From positions 21,515,946 through 21,579,945 of the forward strand of contig CM043969.1 of NCBI GenBank assembly GCA_014529385.2: a stretch of 64,000 bases of DNA, in the 5' to 3' direction. The position numbers were made by a program, and so were the translations under genes. Shown here one piece after another: positions 54,201-62,727 of this stretch. The notes under the pieces were generated by a model. It did no database searches. It had not been told where the DNA came from and saw only the letters and a program-made list of their open reading frames with translations. Source of the stretch: Adiantum capillus-veneris. Lineage: Eukaryota > Streptophyta > Polypodiopsida > Polypodiales > Pteridaceae. Each line of letters opens with the position of its first letter. Position 1 is the first letter of the stretch.

Positions 54201-57200
54201 TTCTCGCTCTGTAGTGGTGTAGTTCCTTTCAGCATCGTTCAATTGACGGCTTGCAAAGCTAATGGGATAGTCCAATTTATGTTCTCCTAGTTGAGTGAGA
54301 ACACACCCAATAGCAAAGTTTGATGCATCAATATGCACATGGAAAATGACATCCCAGTTAGGTGTCCTTAAAATCGGAGCACTTGCTAGTGTTTTCTTCA
54401 ATTGTTCATAGGCCTGGTCACACTCTTCAGTCCATTTAAATTCAATGAGAAGCTTGTACAAAGGACGTGCTATCTCAGCGAAAAATAAAATAAACCGTCG
54501 ATAATAACCCACGTGTCCCATGAACCTTTGAACTCCCTTGTAATTGGTTGGTGGTGGTAACTCTAGAATCACTTTAATTTTGTTCTCATCGGTTGAGATA
54601 CCATTCTTGGATACTATATGCCCTAAAATAACTCCATGCTTGACCCAAAATTGGCATTTGAACGGGTTCAATGAGATACGATATAACCTACATTTTTCAA
54701 ACACCTTCCGCAAACATGATAGATGTTCTTTCCAAGAAGAGTAAACACAAAGGTCGTCTAAGAAAGCTTCACAAAACTCTCTCAAATATTCTTTAAAAGC
54801 AGTGTTTATTAATCGTTCGAATGTAGCAGGGGCATTTGTTAAGCCAAAAGCCATCACACGAAATGCAAACACGCCAAATTCTGTGATGAAGGCAGTTTTA
54901 GCTTGGTCCTCTAGCGCTATCCTGATTTGGTTGTAGCCTGAGTACCCATCTAGAAAGCTATAAGCTTCCTTGCCTGCAACTCTTTCGAGTACATGTTCGG
55001 AATATGGTAGGGGGTAATGGTCTCTTCTAGTAGCTGCATTAACTTTTTTGAGGTCCACGCACACCCTGAGTTTCCCATTCTTTTTTGGCACGATAACTAT
55101 TGGCGACACCCATTCAGAGTGTTCAATAGGATATATGAACCCACATTTGATAAGCTTTTCTAGTTCTTCTTGAATGATCTTTGCGTACTTAGGATTCATC
55201 GGGTAGGGTCTTTGTTGTACGGGCTTCGCAGTGCTAATCATAGGGATTGTATGTTGGACCACAGAAGGCGGAACACCTTTCATATCATGGTATGTCCAAG
55301 CGAATACGTCCTTGAATTCCTTGAGAAGCTCTTTGAGGACCGCCTCTTCAACTTCTGTGAGGTCTTGGGCAATAAAAACAAGTTTTGATTCTTCACCGGG
55401 GTCAGTTAATTCTATTTCTTTAACTATTGCCAGACCATCATAGATTCCATTATTCCCATCGATAGGTATTCTTTGGGCTTTTGTGTACACAACCTTTGCT
55501 TCCCCTGTGGTGTAAGATTTGAAATGTTCTGGTGCAGGATGCAAGTCTGTGGATTCTGGTTGTGCGTTGGTTTGTGCTTCCATTTCTGCTTTCTTGTGTT
55601 GTCGAGCTAACTCTTGGTTTTGACGCCTCCTTGCAGTGCGGCTCAACTTTGGCTTGTCTATGATCTCTAATTGGGCTATGTCATGGGGTCGTGGTCTACA
55701 CCACATAACATTTTGGAGATATTCACCCCAATTGTCTACCAATTTTCGATGAGCATCACATGCTCCTATATAACTGAGCCATTCTGCTGAGGATCTCTTC
55801 TTGTTTATCCTAGCACGTACATTGGCTCGATATCGACGCCTCTTAAGGTTTTTCTTTTTCTTATTTGAGACCTGCTTTTGATTTGCATTTAGATCTGGCT
55901 CACTAAAGGAGTCCTCGTTGGTGTCCTCTTCACTCTCGGAGGAGCTATCATCGGTTGATGTGCTCGGTCCTTCCGAATGTTTTGACTGTGAACTTGCTCC
56001 ACTCTCTAATTCATGAGATTCAGAATCCGTTTCACTCTGGGAGTCAGTGTCCAAGTCGTGTTGGTCAAAGTCTTCTATTGAGCTATCAGTGTCACTGTCA
56101 GATTGGTCCACAATTGCCTTGCCCTTAGAAGATGCATGTATGGCACTTATCATGTTCAGAGGTGCAATTTGTGGTACCTCTTCCCCCTCTGGTGTGACCC
56201 AAGTGGTTCCTCTATTTCCCCAGGTATCTATGGTTGCAGCTAGGTGTACCCAATCCACATTGTCTGATTCCGTCATACCCGGTAACACATCCATGTAAGG
56301 AGAATCTTGGCCAATGTCTGTATCCTTCTTACAAGTGTAACAATATTGTAGTGGGTCCGAGTGAACTGTGGTGTCAGAGCGATGATCAATAATGGTTTTA
56401 CTCCCTAAGGGGTGTACCTTACCAGTCACCAAATCCACTCTAAGGACAGAGTCTTGGAATTGCAAATAGACATGATTTTTAGACCAATCGTGAACCATTT
56501 GTGCTTCCCTCATGAATGGTCGTCCTAAAATCATTTCATATGACATAAGGTGTTTAGAGAAATCCATTACAATGAACGTATGTCGAACCTTGTGTCCTAG
56601 AACTTTGATCTTAAGATCCTTGAGCATCCCCATAGGTTTGGCTATGGTACCATTTGCCATCTTTACCACAATGTTAGTAACACTGAGGCGGGGTTTTCCC
56701 ATGGATTCCCAACAATCTTTTGTAACGATGCTAACTCCCGCACCACCATCAAGAATTCCCTTTATAGTTAATCCCTTGGTAGTGATGGGTAGGGTCGCAT
56801 TAGACTCGTCGCCTTCAAAATACTGCCCTAATTCGTTAATGGGTACCTCGATCACAGACTCGTGTCCATCTAAGTCAAGTGATTGCACATGATTTTCCTC
56901 ATCAATCATAATCGAGTCAGGCCTATTTGGTTGCGCAAACTGCGGTAATCCCGTTCGTAGCTCTCCGTTAAGGAATGCTCGAAGTGCAAGGAATAACTCA
57001 GGATCTCCATACAGCTTTGCTATGATCGTGGTTCGGACCTCAGAAGACATGAAGTCCACTAGTTTGGCAACATTCATTGGCGTTTTGCAGGGTGTAGGTC
57101 CTTGACTAGGAACTGGTGAGGATGGAATCTCATATTCCTCAATGGGATCAGGTATTCCTTCGTTAAACATCCTTTCCAACAAGAAGGGTGTATGCTCACT

Positions 57201-58274
57201 TTCTGATGTCCCGTCCTCACTCCCTTCTTGGATGATACTAGATATGGCTAACGGTCTATGGTTCATGTGGGGTGGATGAACTTGCGTGGGAAACACTGTG
57301 TCATGAATTTTGACATGCATGGGTTCTGGTTCTAGTTTCCTTTGAGTCTCCTCCACTAAACCTCTTAGATGTTTCACCTGCTTAATCTCGTCTACTGGGT
57401 TTGGGTACGTCCCAATCTTCTTTTTACGATTCTTCCCTTTTTGCCCCTGCGGTTTATCTTGGGGGTCTTGGATTGGATTTGGAAACACTTGTGGTGTTTT
57501 CAGAGGCTCTTTATGGTTTTCTCTTATTCGGTTTTCATTTGGTTCCATGTTACGGTTTTCTTTGTCGGTCTTTCTCTTTGTGGTATTGGTTCTAGTCTCC
57601 ATTGTCTCGACTGAATCTGAATCATCCTCGAGGTCATTCATATACACGGGGTCATCTCCTGTTCCTATGTTTGTTTTGGAACTTGGCTTTGAATTTTCCG
57701 TATTCTGCGACTTCTTCCTTCGTGTCTTCTTTTTCTTTGCTTGGATAACTGACGTGGTATCTCTCTCTTCGAGGATATGGCCTGGACCTTGAAGCATGGA
57801 CCGTGTAATCGCATAAGCGGGTGCGACGGGTGGTATTGGCGATGTCACACTAGCAATTTCGACCAAATTCAGGGGTGTGATTTTAGGCGCATTTGGGTTA
57901 TAGGGGCATTGGGCAATCAAGTGATCTATGCCACAACGATTACATGTGAGTATTGGCATTGCAGACGTGCTCCCTTGATTCACTTGCATCTGTGCAGCAT
58001 TCTTTTGCAGCCTAATAGGGCACTCCGCTACTCGATGTGGTCCACCACACTCGTAGCATTGAAGAGGTGGCCTCCTAGCCTGGGTGTTGATATTTTGACC
58101 TCTGGATGCGAGAGCAGCAGCTTGATAAACCGGCTTGACTTGTCCCCAACAATCTTCCATGTAGTATATAGGACACTCTTCCAATGTATCAAGTCCGTAG
58201 GCAATACTAGTGTCTATTTCCTCCTCACAGCCATCTGCATAAGCATTTGATGGCTCGCAACCCACTTGGTTCAT
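51291..58274 (-). CDS. Gypsy Pol: knuckles, protease, RT, RNase H, integrase, second protease-like domain
   Basis: 2,327 codons. Zinc knuckles CYECGGPHRVAEC and CNRCGIDHLIAQC lie near residues 73-123. An aspartic protease with LDGGAGVSIV is near 505-610. A Ser/Asp/Glu-rich linker and basic patch span 745-870. RT is at about 1030-1210 (WVSPIVIVPKKNGKLRVCVD, catalytic FLDD). RNase H is at about 1300-1430 (HIDASNFAIG). Integrase is at about 1520-1700, with an HHCC finger and the D,D,E residues in LDFVGP, SDNSTHF and GQAES. A second retropepsin-like domain is at about 1945-2040 (ALLDTGAKYNLLS, closing NINLGRTWM). A tail from about 2110 repeats W(V/I)PK four times. The frame has no ATG need: it is in the same frame as gag upstream and is separated from it only by stop codons. 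RT before integrase identifies Ty3-gypsy. Confidence 0.93.
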   Translation of the reverse strand: MNQVGCEPSNAYADGCEEEIDTSIAYGLDTLEECPIYYMEDCWGQVKPVYQAAALASRGQNINTQARRPPLQCYECGGPHRVAECPIRLQKNAAQMQVNQGSTSAMPILTCNRCGIDHLIAQCPYNPNAPKITPLNLVEIASVTSPIPPVAPAYAITRSMLQGPGHILEERDTTSVIQAKKKKTRRKKSQNTENSKPSSKTNIGTGDDPVYMNDLEDDSDSVETMETRTNTTKRKTDKENRNMEPNENRIRENHKEPLKTPQVFPNPIQDPQDKPQGQKGKNRKKKIGTYPNPVDEIKQVKHLRGLVEETQRKLEPEPMHVKIHDTVFPTQVHPPHMNHRPLAISSIIQEGSEDGTSESEHTPFLLERMFNEGIPDPIEEYEIPSSPVPSQGPTPCKTPMNVAKLVDFMSSEVRTTIIAKLYGDPELFLALRAFLNGELRTGLPQFAQPNRPDSIMIDEENHVQSLDLDGHESVIEVPINELGQYFEGDESNATLPITTKGLTIKGILDGGAGVSIVTKDCWESMGKPRLSVTNIVVKMANGTIAKPMGMLKDLKIKVLGHKVRHTFIVMDFSKHLMSYEMILGRPFMREAQMVHDWSKNHVYLQFQDSVLRVDLVTGKVHPLGSKTIIDHRSDTTVHSDPLQYCYTCKKDTDIGQDSPYMDVLPGMTESDNVDWVHLAATIDTWGNRGTTWVTPEGEEVPQIAPLNMISAIHASSKGKAIVDQSDSDTDSSIEDFDQHDLDTDSQSETDSESHELESGASSQSKHSEGPSTSTDDSSSESEEDTNEDSFSEPDLNANQKQVSNKKKKNLKRRRYRANVRARINKKRSSAEWLSYIGACDAHRKLVDNWGEYLQNVMWCRPRPHDIAQLEIIDKPKLSRTARRRQNQELARQHKKAEMEAQTNAQPESTDLHPAPEHFKSYTTGEAKVVYTKAQRIPIDGNNGIYDGLAIVKEIELTDPGEESKLVFIAQDLTEVEEAVLKELLKEFKDVFAWTYHDMKGVPPSVVQHTIPMISTAKPVQQRPYPMNPKYAKIIQEELEKLIKCGFIYPIEHSEWVSPIVIVPKKNGKLRVCVDLKKVNAATRRDHYPLPYSEHVLERVAGKEAYSFLDGYSGYNQIRIALEDQAKTAFITEFGVFAFRVMAFGLTNAPATFERLINTAFKEYLREFCEAFLDDLCVYSSWKEHLSCLRKVFEKCRLYRISLNPFKCQFWVKHGVILGHIVSKNGISTDENKIKVILELPPPTNYKGVQRFMGHVGYYRRFILFFAEIARPLYKLLIEFKWTEECDQAYEQLKKTLASAPILRTPNWDVIFHVHIDASNFAIGCVLTQLGEHKLDYPISFASRQLNDAERNYTTTEREGLAMVYAVKKFRYYLLANKFVFYVDHQALLYLVNKPCSTGRITRWLLILLEFDFTIVVRPGKRHVMADHLSRIPNGEAPTGVDDELPDTSLFIVETMPEWSENIVNFLVNGFPPKELRKDIARRLVKECEPYCLIAGTLYRLGKDDILRRCAREDEYLYILQEAHMGIAGGHFSGDLTARKVLQSGYWWPTLFKDASLFTKGCDECQRYKTTQRKDRMPLHPIKVTQPFEKWGLDFVGPISPAARNTQSRYILVATDYVTKWAEAKASQKADARTTAKFLFENIITRFGCPFEIVSDNSTHFINEVIRELTTTFMISHHKSTPYYLQANGQAESTNKTLISILTKTVEAHRTDWDLKLISALWAYRTAYKVAINCTPFKMVYGQEAVMPWEFVIPSLRVASQEGWNGNPLTERLFILEKLDEERQLAVQNALVEKDRRKKWFDRHVKDKDIKVGDKVLMYGVRKEKKKLKYAGQGPYRVCEITPQGTLRVETLDGVETIGFLNGSKFKRYYDPLSQEELRAIHQKNAAKAQTELNKIQAQAEAKERQQRIRQKREANLGVTNAFHVEIEEDGLDSDTPLRYPIELNSAYGKVLYNALLDTGAKYNLLSYGVWCQLGKPPLSESIIQVKGVNKKNTAVFGIWHTSVSYDNGVVAQDFLVMPTGTMEGNINLGRTWMIATKCTIDWGTGGVTTQKPTLSPTTQAIVPEILPKEIKPKTLHVQEVEPYVLIAQLYRASTNVVERKLETHKNHPNITEKTYKWVPKASLVTIASAKKQKPCKKSTTRSKKSKKMLRWIPKRLLEAQGYYEGNDQIWVPKRKVYSYLSPGPCKPNPVAPKQIENCGKEKIMERYTPVLELVWVPKKERFVPPSSGTGKSNEASCSSCSSYMQIEASTQPPPTTIHIHPSTKEFAPSGVSSPPTTTLQIKSWESTLPPLQLDEAPRVIENYWKKSSPITNWNNWFQRVTSSFQTV

Positions 58275-58298
58275 AGGGGCGACTCTTGGATGCGGGGG

Positions 58299-58859
58299 CT
58301 ACGGTCCTAGCACAGGAGGTGGTAGCGGTGTAGCTTGTACAACATTTTGAGATCTAGGGACCATGTGTTGCGGTAGTTGCTCAACAGGTGGAGTAGGCAT
58401 CAATACAGGAGCTCGAGGCGCATCCGTCCAGGCTACAGGTGGTCTATTTGCCATCATACGTTTGATCATTAAACAATCCTTAGCTTGGTGACCATACCTA
58501 CCACATGCGTTGCAAGTTCCATTAAATTTTACTCTAAATGTAGGGCACTCACTAGTGCTATGTGGACCTAAGAAAATGGAACACCATTGTTGCTCCCTTC
58601 TTGGATACATGTGACTATTTTGAGGGGGTCGATTATCCTTAAGAGACTCTTGGATTGCCTTGGTGAGGTCTGTCAAGAATGTCTCAAATACCTTTGGCTC
58701 ATTGGCAATGGGCTTTGCAGTCATGGGTTCATACTCAATGGCTTGTGAGCTAGTGGATCTCGTGTCAGTAGACACCCTCATGCCTGCTATCATCAAGTTG
58801 TCCTCTAATTGGATTGCATTGGCAGTGACATCTTCCCAGGTTGTGATACCTCTAATCAC
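58299..58859 (-). CDS. Gypsy Gag, nucleocapsid part (same frame as gag and pol)
   Basis: 186 codons between two in-frame stops (TAA 58880-58878 upstream, TAG 58301-58299 downstream). It contains a capsid end and a canonical CCHC knuckle CNACGRYGHQAKDC, preceded by a second knuckle-like CSIFLGPHSTSEC. A proline-rich end (PPPVLGP) leads to the stop. It is one segment of the continuous gag-pol frame, not a separate gene. Confidence 0.8.
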   Translation of the reverse strand: MIRGITTWEDVTANAIQLEDNLMIAGMRVSTDTRSTSSQAIEYEPMTAKPIANEPKVFETFLTDLTKAIQESLKDNRPPQNSHMYPRREQQWCSIFLGPHSTSECPTFRVKFNGTCNACGRYGHQAKDCLMIKRMMANRPPVAWTDAPRAPVLMPTPPVEQLPQHMVPRSQNVVQATPLPPPVLGP

Positions 58860-59021
58860 TAGTCCATTATAGATTCCTTAATTCCTCAACCCTCGAATGA
58901 ATCGATCAAGCAGTTGGTTATTGTTGAAGCGCTCATTTACAGGGCAACGAGAGTTTAAGTGCTTTAAACGACTAATGAAGTCCCTTACTGACTCTCCTTC
59001 CTTACGTTCGCCCTTCTGTAG

Positions 59022-60809
59022 CTAAGATGCTACACCCCAAAGCACACCTTCTCGTATGTACTCCTTTAGAAACAACCTTCGAAGGGTAGGGTAGATTGTT
59101 TTCTCATCCACCCTTAGGGTCCTATACCAATCTCCAGCCTTCCCACTTAATGTCAAGCTTAAGGCATTGCACTTATGTAGTTCGTTGCGTTCCCCTAAGG
59201 AATCACATACTTGTTCAAACACTTCAATGTGTTTTCTAGCATCTTCGTCCCCATTGAATTTTTGCGTGAGTTTGGCAATTTGTACTGCCTTACTTCTAGG
59301 CTCTCTATCAGATGCATGACGCATATTTTCCGCGATAGATCGACCTATGGTTTGAGCAAACGCTGCCAAGTCACCTATGTGAGGAGGCAGGGCCGGTGGA
59401 GGTACTCTTGGAATCATATGTGGGAGAGGAACGGGTGCCGGTCTTGGCATATGTGTGGATGATGCAGGATATGGAACATAACCGGGCATAGGTCCACTCG
59501 GATAAGGGCTAGGGAGCGGCACTCGAGGAGCGTAAGCAAGTGGTACTATTGGAGGTGTGGGGGCCATGTGTGCATAAGGGGCTAGAGGCACATACGGTCG
59601 AGGCCCCATATTAGGTACTACGACACTAGGTAGTGGCACTGCGCTAACCATAGATGTCATCGGTACATCCTCTGTTAGGCTTATCCCTGGAGTGAGCACT
59701 GTGTTTTCCTTGATAGAGGGTTGAGCCAAGTTAGGGAAGCTAAAGTTTTCGCTCGGAGGCTTAGATTGCATAGAGACCCCAGGTGAAATGACGTAAGATG
59801 GGTCCATGGGGCTCATTAGAGGAGTCTCCATTTGTGATAGAGTAGGCTGTTGAGCCTTGCTCGTATCCAGAAATCTCATGGGGCCAGTTGAGAGTATATT
59901 TACCCCTCGGTTTTGCCTTTCTAATTGAATAATGCCATGGATAACATTACAGATCATTTTCTGTTGATCTTCGATGCTCGTGGCACTAGAGGTGGATTGT
60001 ACAATCTCTATCCATCCTACATGGTAGGCGTGGCCAGAGTGTAGATCCGTCAACACCTCAGTGTGGAGGTCGTATGTCCAATGCTCATTAATGAACAATC
60101 CTTCTAGAGTCGACGTGTTAACGGTTTCTTGTGAGGTAGAAGCAATGTTGCTCCCCGTGGTTTTACTTGTCACCAACGGTACTCTAGAGGGAACTTCTGA
60201 AGGAGGCAACTCAACAGGGCCTTCTTGGTAAGAAGTTGGCAGGATATCCACATGGACACTCTTTGGGGGTGTGGGGTCCACGTGCGATGTGAAAGGAGAG
60301 TCCACTTCCCCACCCCCTTCGTGTGCTTCATTTGCATCAGGTTCCGAGCGAGTAGCTCTACCTAATGTTTCCATGAAACGGCTAAACATACTAGTACTAG
60401 GCTGTGGAGCTTCGGGAGGTGCATGGCCTTCTCTCTCAGTGTTTTGGGTAGGGTATGCTTCCATGATTTCTGAGTCGGAGGAGGAATCACTAGCGGCTAT
60501 TTTAGGGTCTTGGGTGGTGCTACCTTGTGTCCCCGCTGAGGGTCTAGAGCTTATCGTGGATGGGTAATGGGTGTCCGTATGAACAGAGGCACCCTCAATA
60601 TGCTCGTGTTCTAGCACCCGCCCAGAGCTTAAGTGCATGTGCTTCTGATACCCTAAGGTGTCAAAAAGCTGCTCTAGGAGGCCTGGGCCTGAGCTTGGGC
60701 TTGGGCTTGGGCTAATGCAGAAAATACAGAAATTTTTTTTTAAATTTTTTTTTTTTGTTAATGCAGAAAACACAGAAATTGAAAAAAACACAGAAATGCA
60801 GAAAAACAC
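59022..60809 (-). CDS. Gypsy Gag, N-terminal and capsid part
   Basis: 595 codons from 60809, but the first about 55 codons (F/C/I/S-rich, then a K/N stretch) come from the low-complexity leader. The native start is more likely the Met of HMHLSSGRVLEHEHIEGAS, about 170 nt further on. A long Pro/Ser/Met-rich region is followed by the capsid block IAKLTQKFNGDEDARKHIEV and CNALSLTLSGKAGDWYRTL. It ends at TAG 59024-59022 inside the capsid; the same frame continues with LQKGERKEGESVRDFISRLK. Confidence 0.85.
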   Translation of the reverse strand: MFFCISVFFSISVFSALTKKKNLKKNFCIFCISPSPSPSSGPGLLEQLFDTLGYQKHMHLSSGRVLEHEHIEGASVHTDTHYPSTISSRPSAGTQGSTTQDPKIAASDSSSDSEIMEAYPTQNTEREGHAPPEAPQPSTSMFSRFMETLGRATRSEPDANEAHEGGGEVDSPFTSHVDPTPPKSVHVDILPTSYQEGPVELPPSEVPSRVPLVTSKTTGSNIASTSQETVNTSTLEGLFINEHWTYDLHTEVLTDLHSGHAYHVGWIEIVQSTSSATSIEDQQKMICNVIHGIIQLERQNRGVNILSTGPMRFLDTSKAQQPTLSQMETPLMSPMDPSYVISPGVSMQSKPPSENFSFPNLAQPSIKENTVLTPGISLTEDVPMTSMVSAVPLPSVVVPNMGPRPYVPLAPYAHMAPTPPIVPLAYAPRVPLPSPYPSGPMPGYVPYPASSTHMPRPAPVPLPHMIPRVPPPALPPHIGDLAAFAQTIGRSIAENMRHASDREPRSKAVQIAKLTQKFNGDEDARKHIEVFEQVCDSLGERNELHKCNALSLTLSGKAGDWYRTLRVDEKTIYPTLRRLFLKEYIREGVLWGVAS

Positions 60810-61060
60810 AGAAATGCAGAAAATGCAGAAATTGCAGAAAATTTAAAAACCGCAGAAATTGCAGAAAAAACGCAGAAATTGCAGAAATTGTAGAAATTGC
60901 AGAAAAAAACGCAGAAATGCAGAAAATTGTAGAAATGCAGAAAATTGCAGAAATTGAAAACGCCGAACTTGAAAATGCAGAAATTGCGGAAATTGAAAAA
61001 ACGCTGACAATAGCAGAAATTGATACTTGACAGCAAATGTAAAAAACGCAAAAAACAGAA
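60720..61060 (-). repeat. Low-complexity gcagaaa/aatgcagaaa repeat in the gypsy leader
   Basis: Plus strand consists of variants of aaattgcagaaa and aatgcagaaa for about 300 bp. It sits between PBS and gag, the slot in which the older gypsy leaders of this window carry palindrome arrays. Confidence 0.9.
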
Positions 61061-61151
61061 ATCTCCACACACTCCTTCCCTGCCTTTCCTATGATAGAAA
61101 TTGCACCAGAAGAAAGCGTAAAGTGCTAACCGAGCTTAGTGTAGGGCATAT

Positions 61152-61168
61152 CCCCGGCAGCGGCGCCA
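61152..61168 (-). other. Primer-binding site, tRNA-Asp type
   Basis: Plus strand ccccggcagcggcgcca, i.e. TGGCGCCGCTGCCGGGG on the element strand, matching the tRNA-Asp PBS used by many plant gypsy elements. It lies 4 bases from the LTR. Confidence 0.9.
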
Positions 61169-61172
61169 AAAA

Positions 61173-61417
61173 TGTGCGCTCCTTGCCGCACTGTCGAAGC
61201 AAGGGACTTGCCAATACACCGTATGCGAGCCACAAACGGCTCCAAGCACACAACAAGCCTAAACTAGCAAGCTCAAGAAAACAAAGGGTGTGTCACTCAC
61301 CGCTCTACGCTCGCCTTCGTGGTGGATTCCTCGCCGCGATGAAGAAGAAGCTGCAGTCGTGCCGCGCTCGACCGCTTCGCCGCCGTCGTGCCTTCGTAAT
61401 GCTCGATCGCACACACA

Positions 61418-61453
<36 letters not shown>

Positions 61454-61747
61454 AGGAGGTGAAGAAGAAGAAGATGGAGATGGAGCAAGAGCACTCTTCA
61501 ATTGCACAAATGAGAGAATGAGTAAAAATTAGGTTTAGTTGGCTTTTATAGGAGCTCACCCCATTCACACTTGGGCGCCCATGCTTAACCAACTAATCCC
61601 TTGAATGTCCAAGTTAAAGTGCGCCTCTCATCGGCGATCACTCTACCTTTCCCTATTGGTCCGACAAGCCCGGTACCTGACTCTATCGAATACATAATAC
61701 ACGTCCGTCGTAGGTGATGGGGTGTCCGTGAGCCGTGAGGGTTAACA
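61173..61747 (-). repeat. 5' LTR of the gypsy element
   Basis: 575 bp, TG...CA, followed on the plus strand by the duplication acctc. Confidence 0.97.
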
Positions 61748-61783
61748 ACCTCTCTTGTGAAAAAGACAAGCACTGGCGTCGTC

Positions 61784-61792
61784 TTTATATAG
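61784..61792 (-). promoter_or_regulatory. TATA box, right hAT end, facing inward
   Basis: Minus strand tatataaag, directly after the GC-palindrome block. It points toward the kinase and RING genes. The gypsy element inserted about 32 bp downstream of it (minus sense) and separates it from those genes. Confidence 0.5.
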
Positions 61793-61796
61793 CCAC

Positions 61797-61880
61797 AGCG
61801 GGCCTGGCGGGGAAGTTTCTTTTCCCGACGGGCCCGGCGGGCTAACTACTTAGCCCGGCGGGCCTTTAGCCGGTCTCCAA
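61797..61880. repeat. Right subterminal GC-rich palindrome block
   Basis: Copies of gcccg(a/g)cgggc-type palindromes, including cccgacgggcccggcgggc at 61824-61842 as in the left end. Confidence 0.6.
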
Positions 61881-61960
61881 GTCTCCTTGCAGGTCAAAAA
61901 AGATGAATGTCAATTAACGTAATATTTGTAATTTTGCATTTCTATTGTTATTAACCTGAA

Positions 61961-61994
61961 ATTATAGTGTGATCACGTCATTTTGAAATCTCTG
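61961..61994 (-). repeat. Right terminal inverted repeat of the hAT
   Basis: Read inward from 61994: cagagatttcaaaatgacgt, paired with the left end at 40831. Confidence 0.88.
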
Positions 61995-62714
61995 ATTATC
62001 ACACACACACTCACACAATCTCATGTGTGAAGAAAGAGAAGACTATCTCTTCCCAAGCTTTAATGGAGAGCTCATCACCTACTCCAAGCTTGTGAGATAG
62101 GAGCCTACATCGACACACTCTTGGCTTGTGGATGAAAATCCAACCAAGAGCTAAGCTTCAATGCATGCTCATCTCCTCTACCAAGCTAATTTACTAAGCT
62201 AAAGCTATGCTAATATGAGTGATTATGTGAGGAGATGTACATCTTTCTCGTAAGATACTCCTTCTTCCTCTCAATCTACTCTCATACTCTGCTAGCTCTC
62301 ACTATCTTCGAAGGTTTGTGAGGTCTTGGGTCTGAGAACGGGGAAAATTAAAGTTGTGTTTACTAAGTGTTTTGCTTAGTGCATGAAGCTTTCATCTTCA
62401 TTGCACTAGCTAGTCTTGAAGGAACACAAAGAATTGTATTGTACAATGTCTCTCTTGATGGGAGAAACCATAATACAAAGCCTTTTGGAGGGGGGACCGG
62501 CTCCATGCAAATTTGGTCCTCAACTGTTGTCAATAGCTTAATTTCTCTCTCTTTTGAAAGTATGGTTGATGCTGTCTAACTAGGTGTTATGCTTTTTGTT
62601 GCTCTCTCCACCCAAGCACTCTTGTAATTCTCATTAGGAATCTATTCTAATGAAATTCCCACTATGTTCATGCTAATTTCCGCTACACATAAGTTTTTAG
62701 ACCATTATGTTACA
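61995..62714 (+). mobile_element. Right part of the split Ty1-copia 5' LTR
   Basis: Starts with the second copy of attatcac (61995-62002), continues through a CA-rich stretch and ends tgttaca at 62714, two bases before the PBS tggtatcagagc. Confidence 0.75.
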
Positions 62715-62715
62715 T

Positions 62716-62727
62716 TGGTATCAGAGC
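62716..62727 (+). other. Primer-binding site, initiator-Met tRNA
   Basis: tggtatcagagc, the standard PBS of plant Ty1-copia elements. Confidence 0.92.

Larger units (their letters stand above)
48648..61747 (-). mobile_element. Nearly complete young Ty3-gypsy retrotransposon (13.1 kb)
   Basis: 575-bp LTRs at both ends, each TG...CA and differing at only 4 positions by eye, flanked by the identical 5-bp duplication acctc (48643-48647 and 61748-61752). On the minus strand the order is 5' LTR, tRNA-Asp PBS, low-complexity leader, gag, protease, RT, RNase H, integrase, second protease-like domain, small 3' ORF, polypurine tract, 3' LTR. The only damage I find in the main frame is three in-frame stop codons. 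High LTR identity indicates recent insertion, after the hAT had entered the copia LTR. Confidence 0.97.
40831..61994 (+). mobile_element. hAT transposon with cargo genes, itself split by a gypsy element
   Basis: Termini are imperfect inverted repeats (left cagggattttaattacgcga; right, read inward, cagagatttcaaaatgacgt) flanked by the perfect 8-bp duplication attatcac. Without the 13.1-kb gypsy insertion the element is about 8.06 kb. Contents from left: a GC-palindrome subterminal block and TATA box, four copies of a 151-159 bp repeat, a broken transposase gene (plus), a RING-H2 gene and a kinase-like gene (both minus), a 175-bp tandem array, and a right end with TATA box and GC block facing inward. 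Both ends share the same order: TIR, an AT-rich part with gttaataaca, accgg, GCCCG-type palindromes, TATA. Confidence 0.93.

Noticed and set aside
60755-61072. Coding frames of 75-118 codons in the gcagaaa repeat
   Set aside because: Open in several frames on both strands because the simple repeat lacks stops; composition is pure low complexity.
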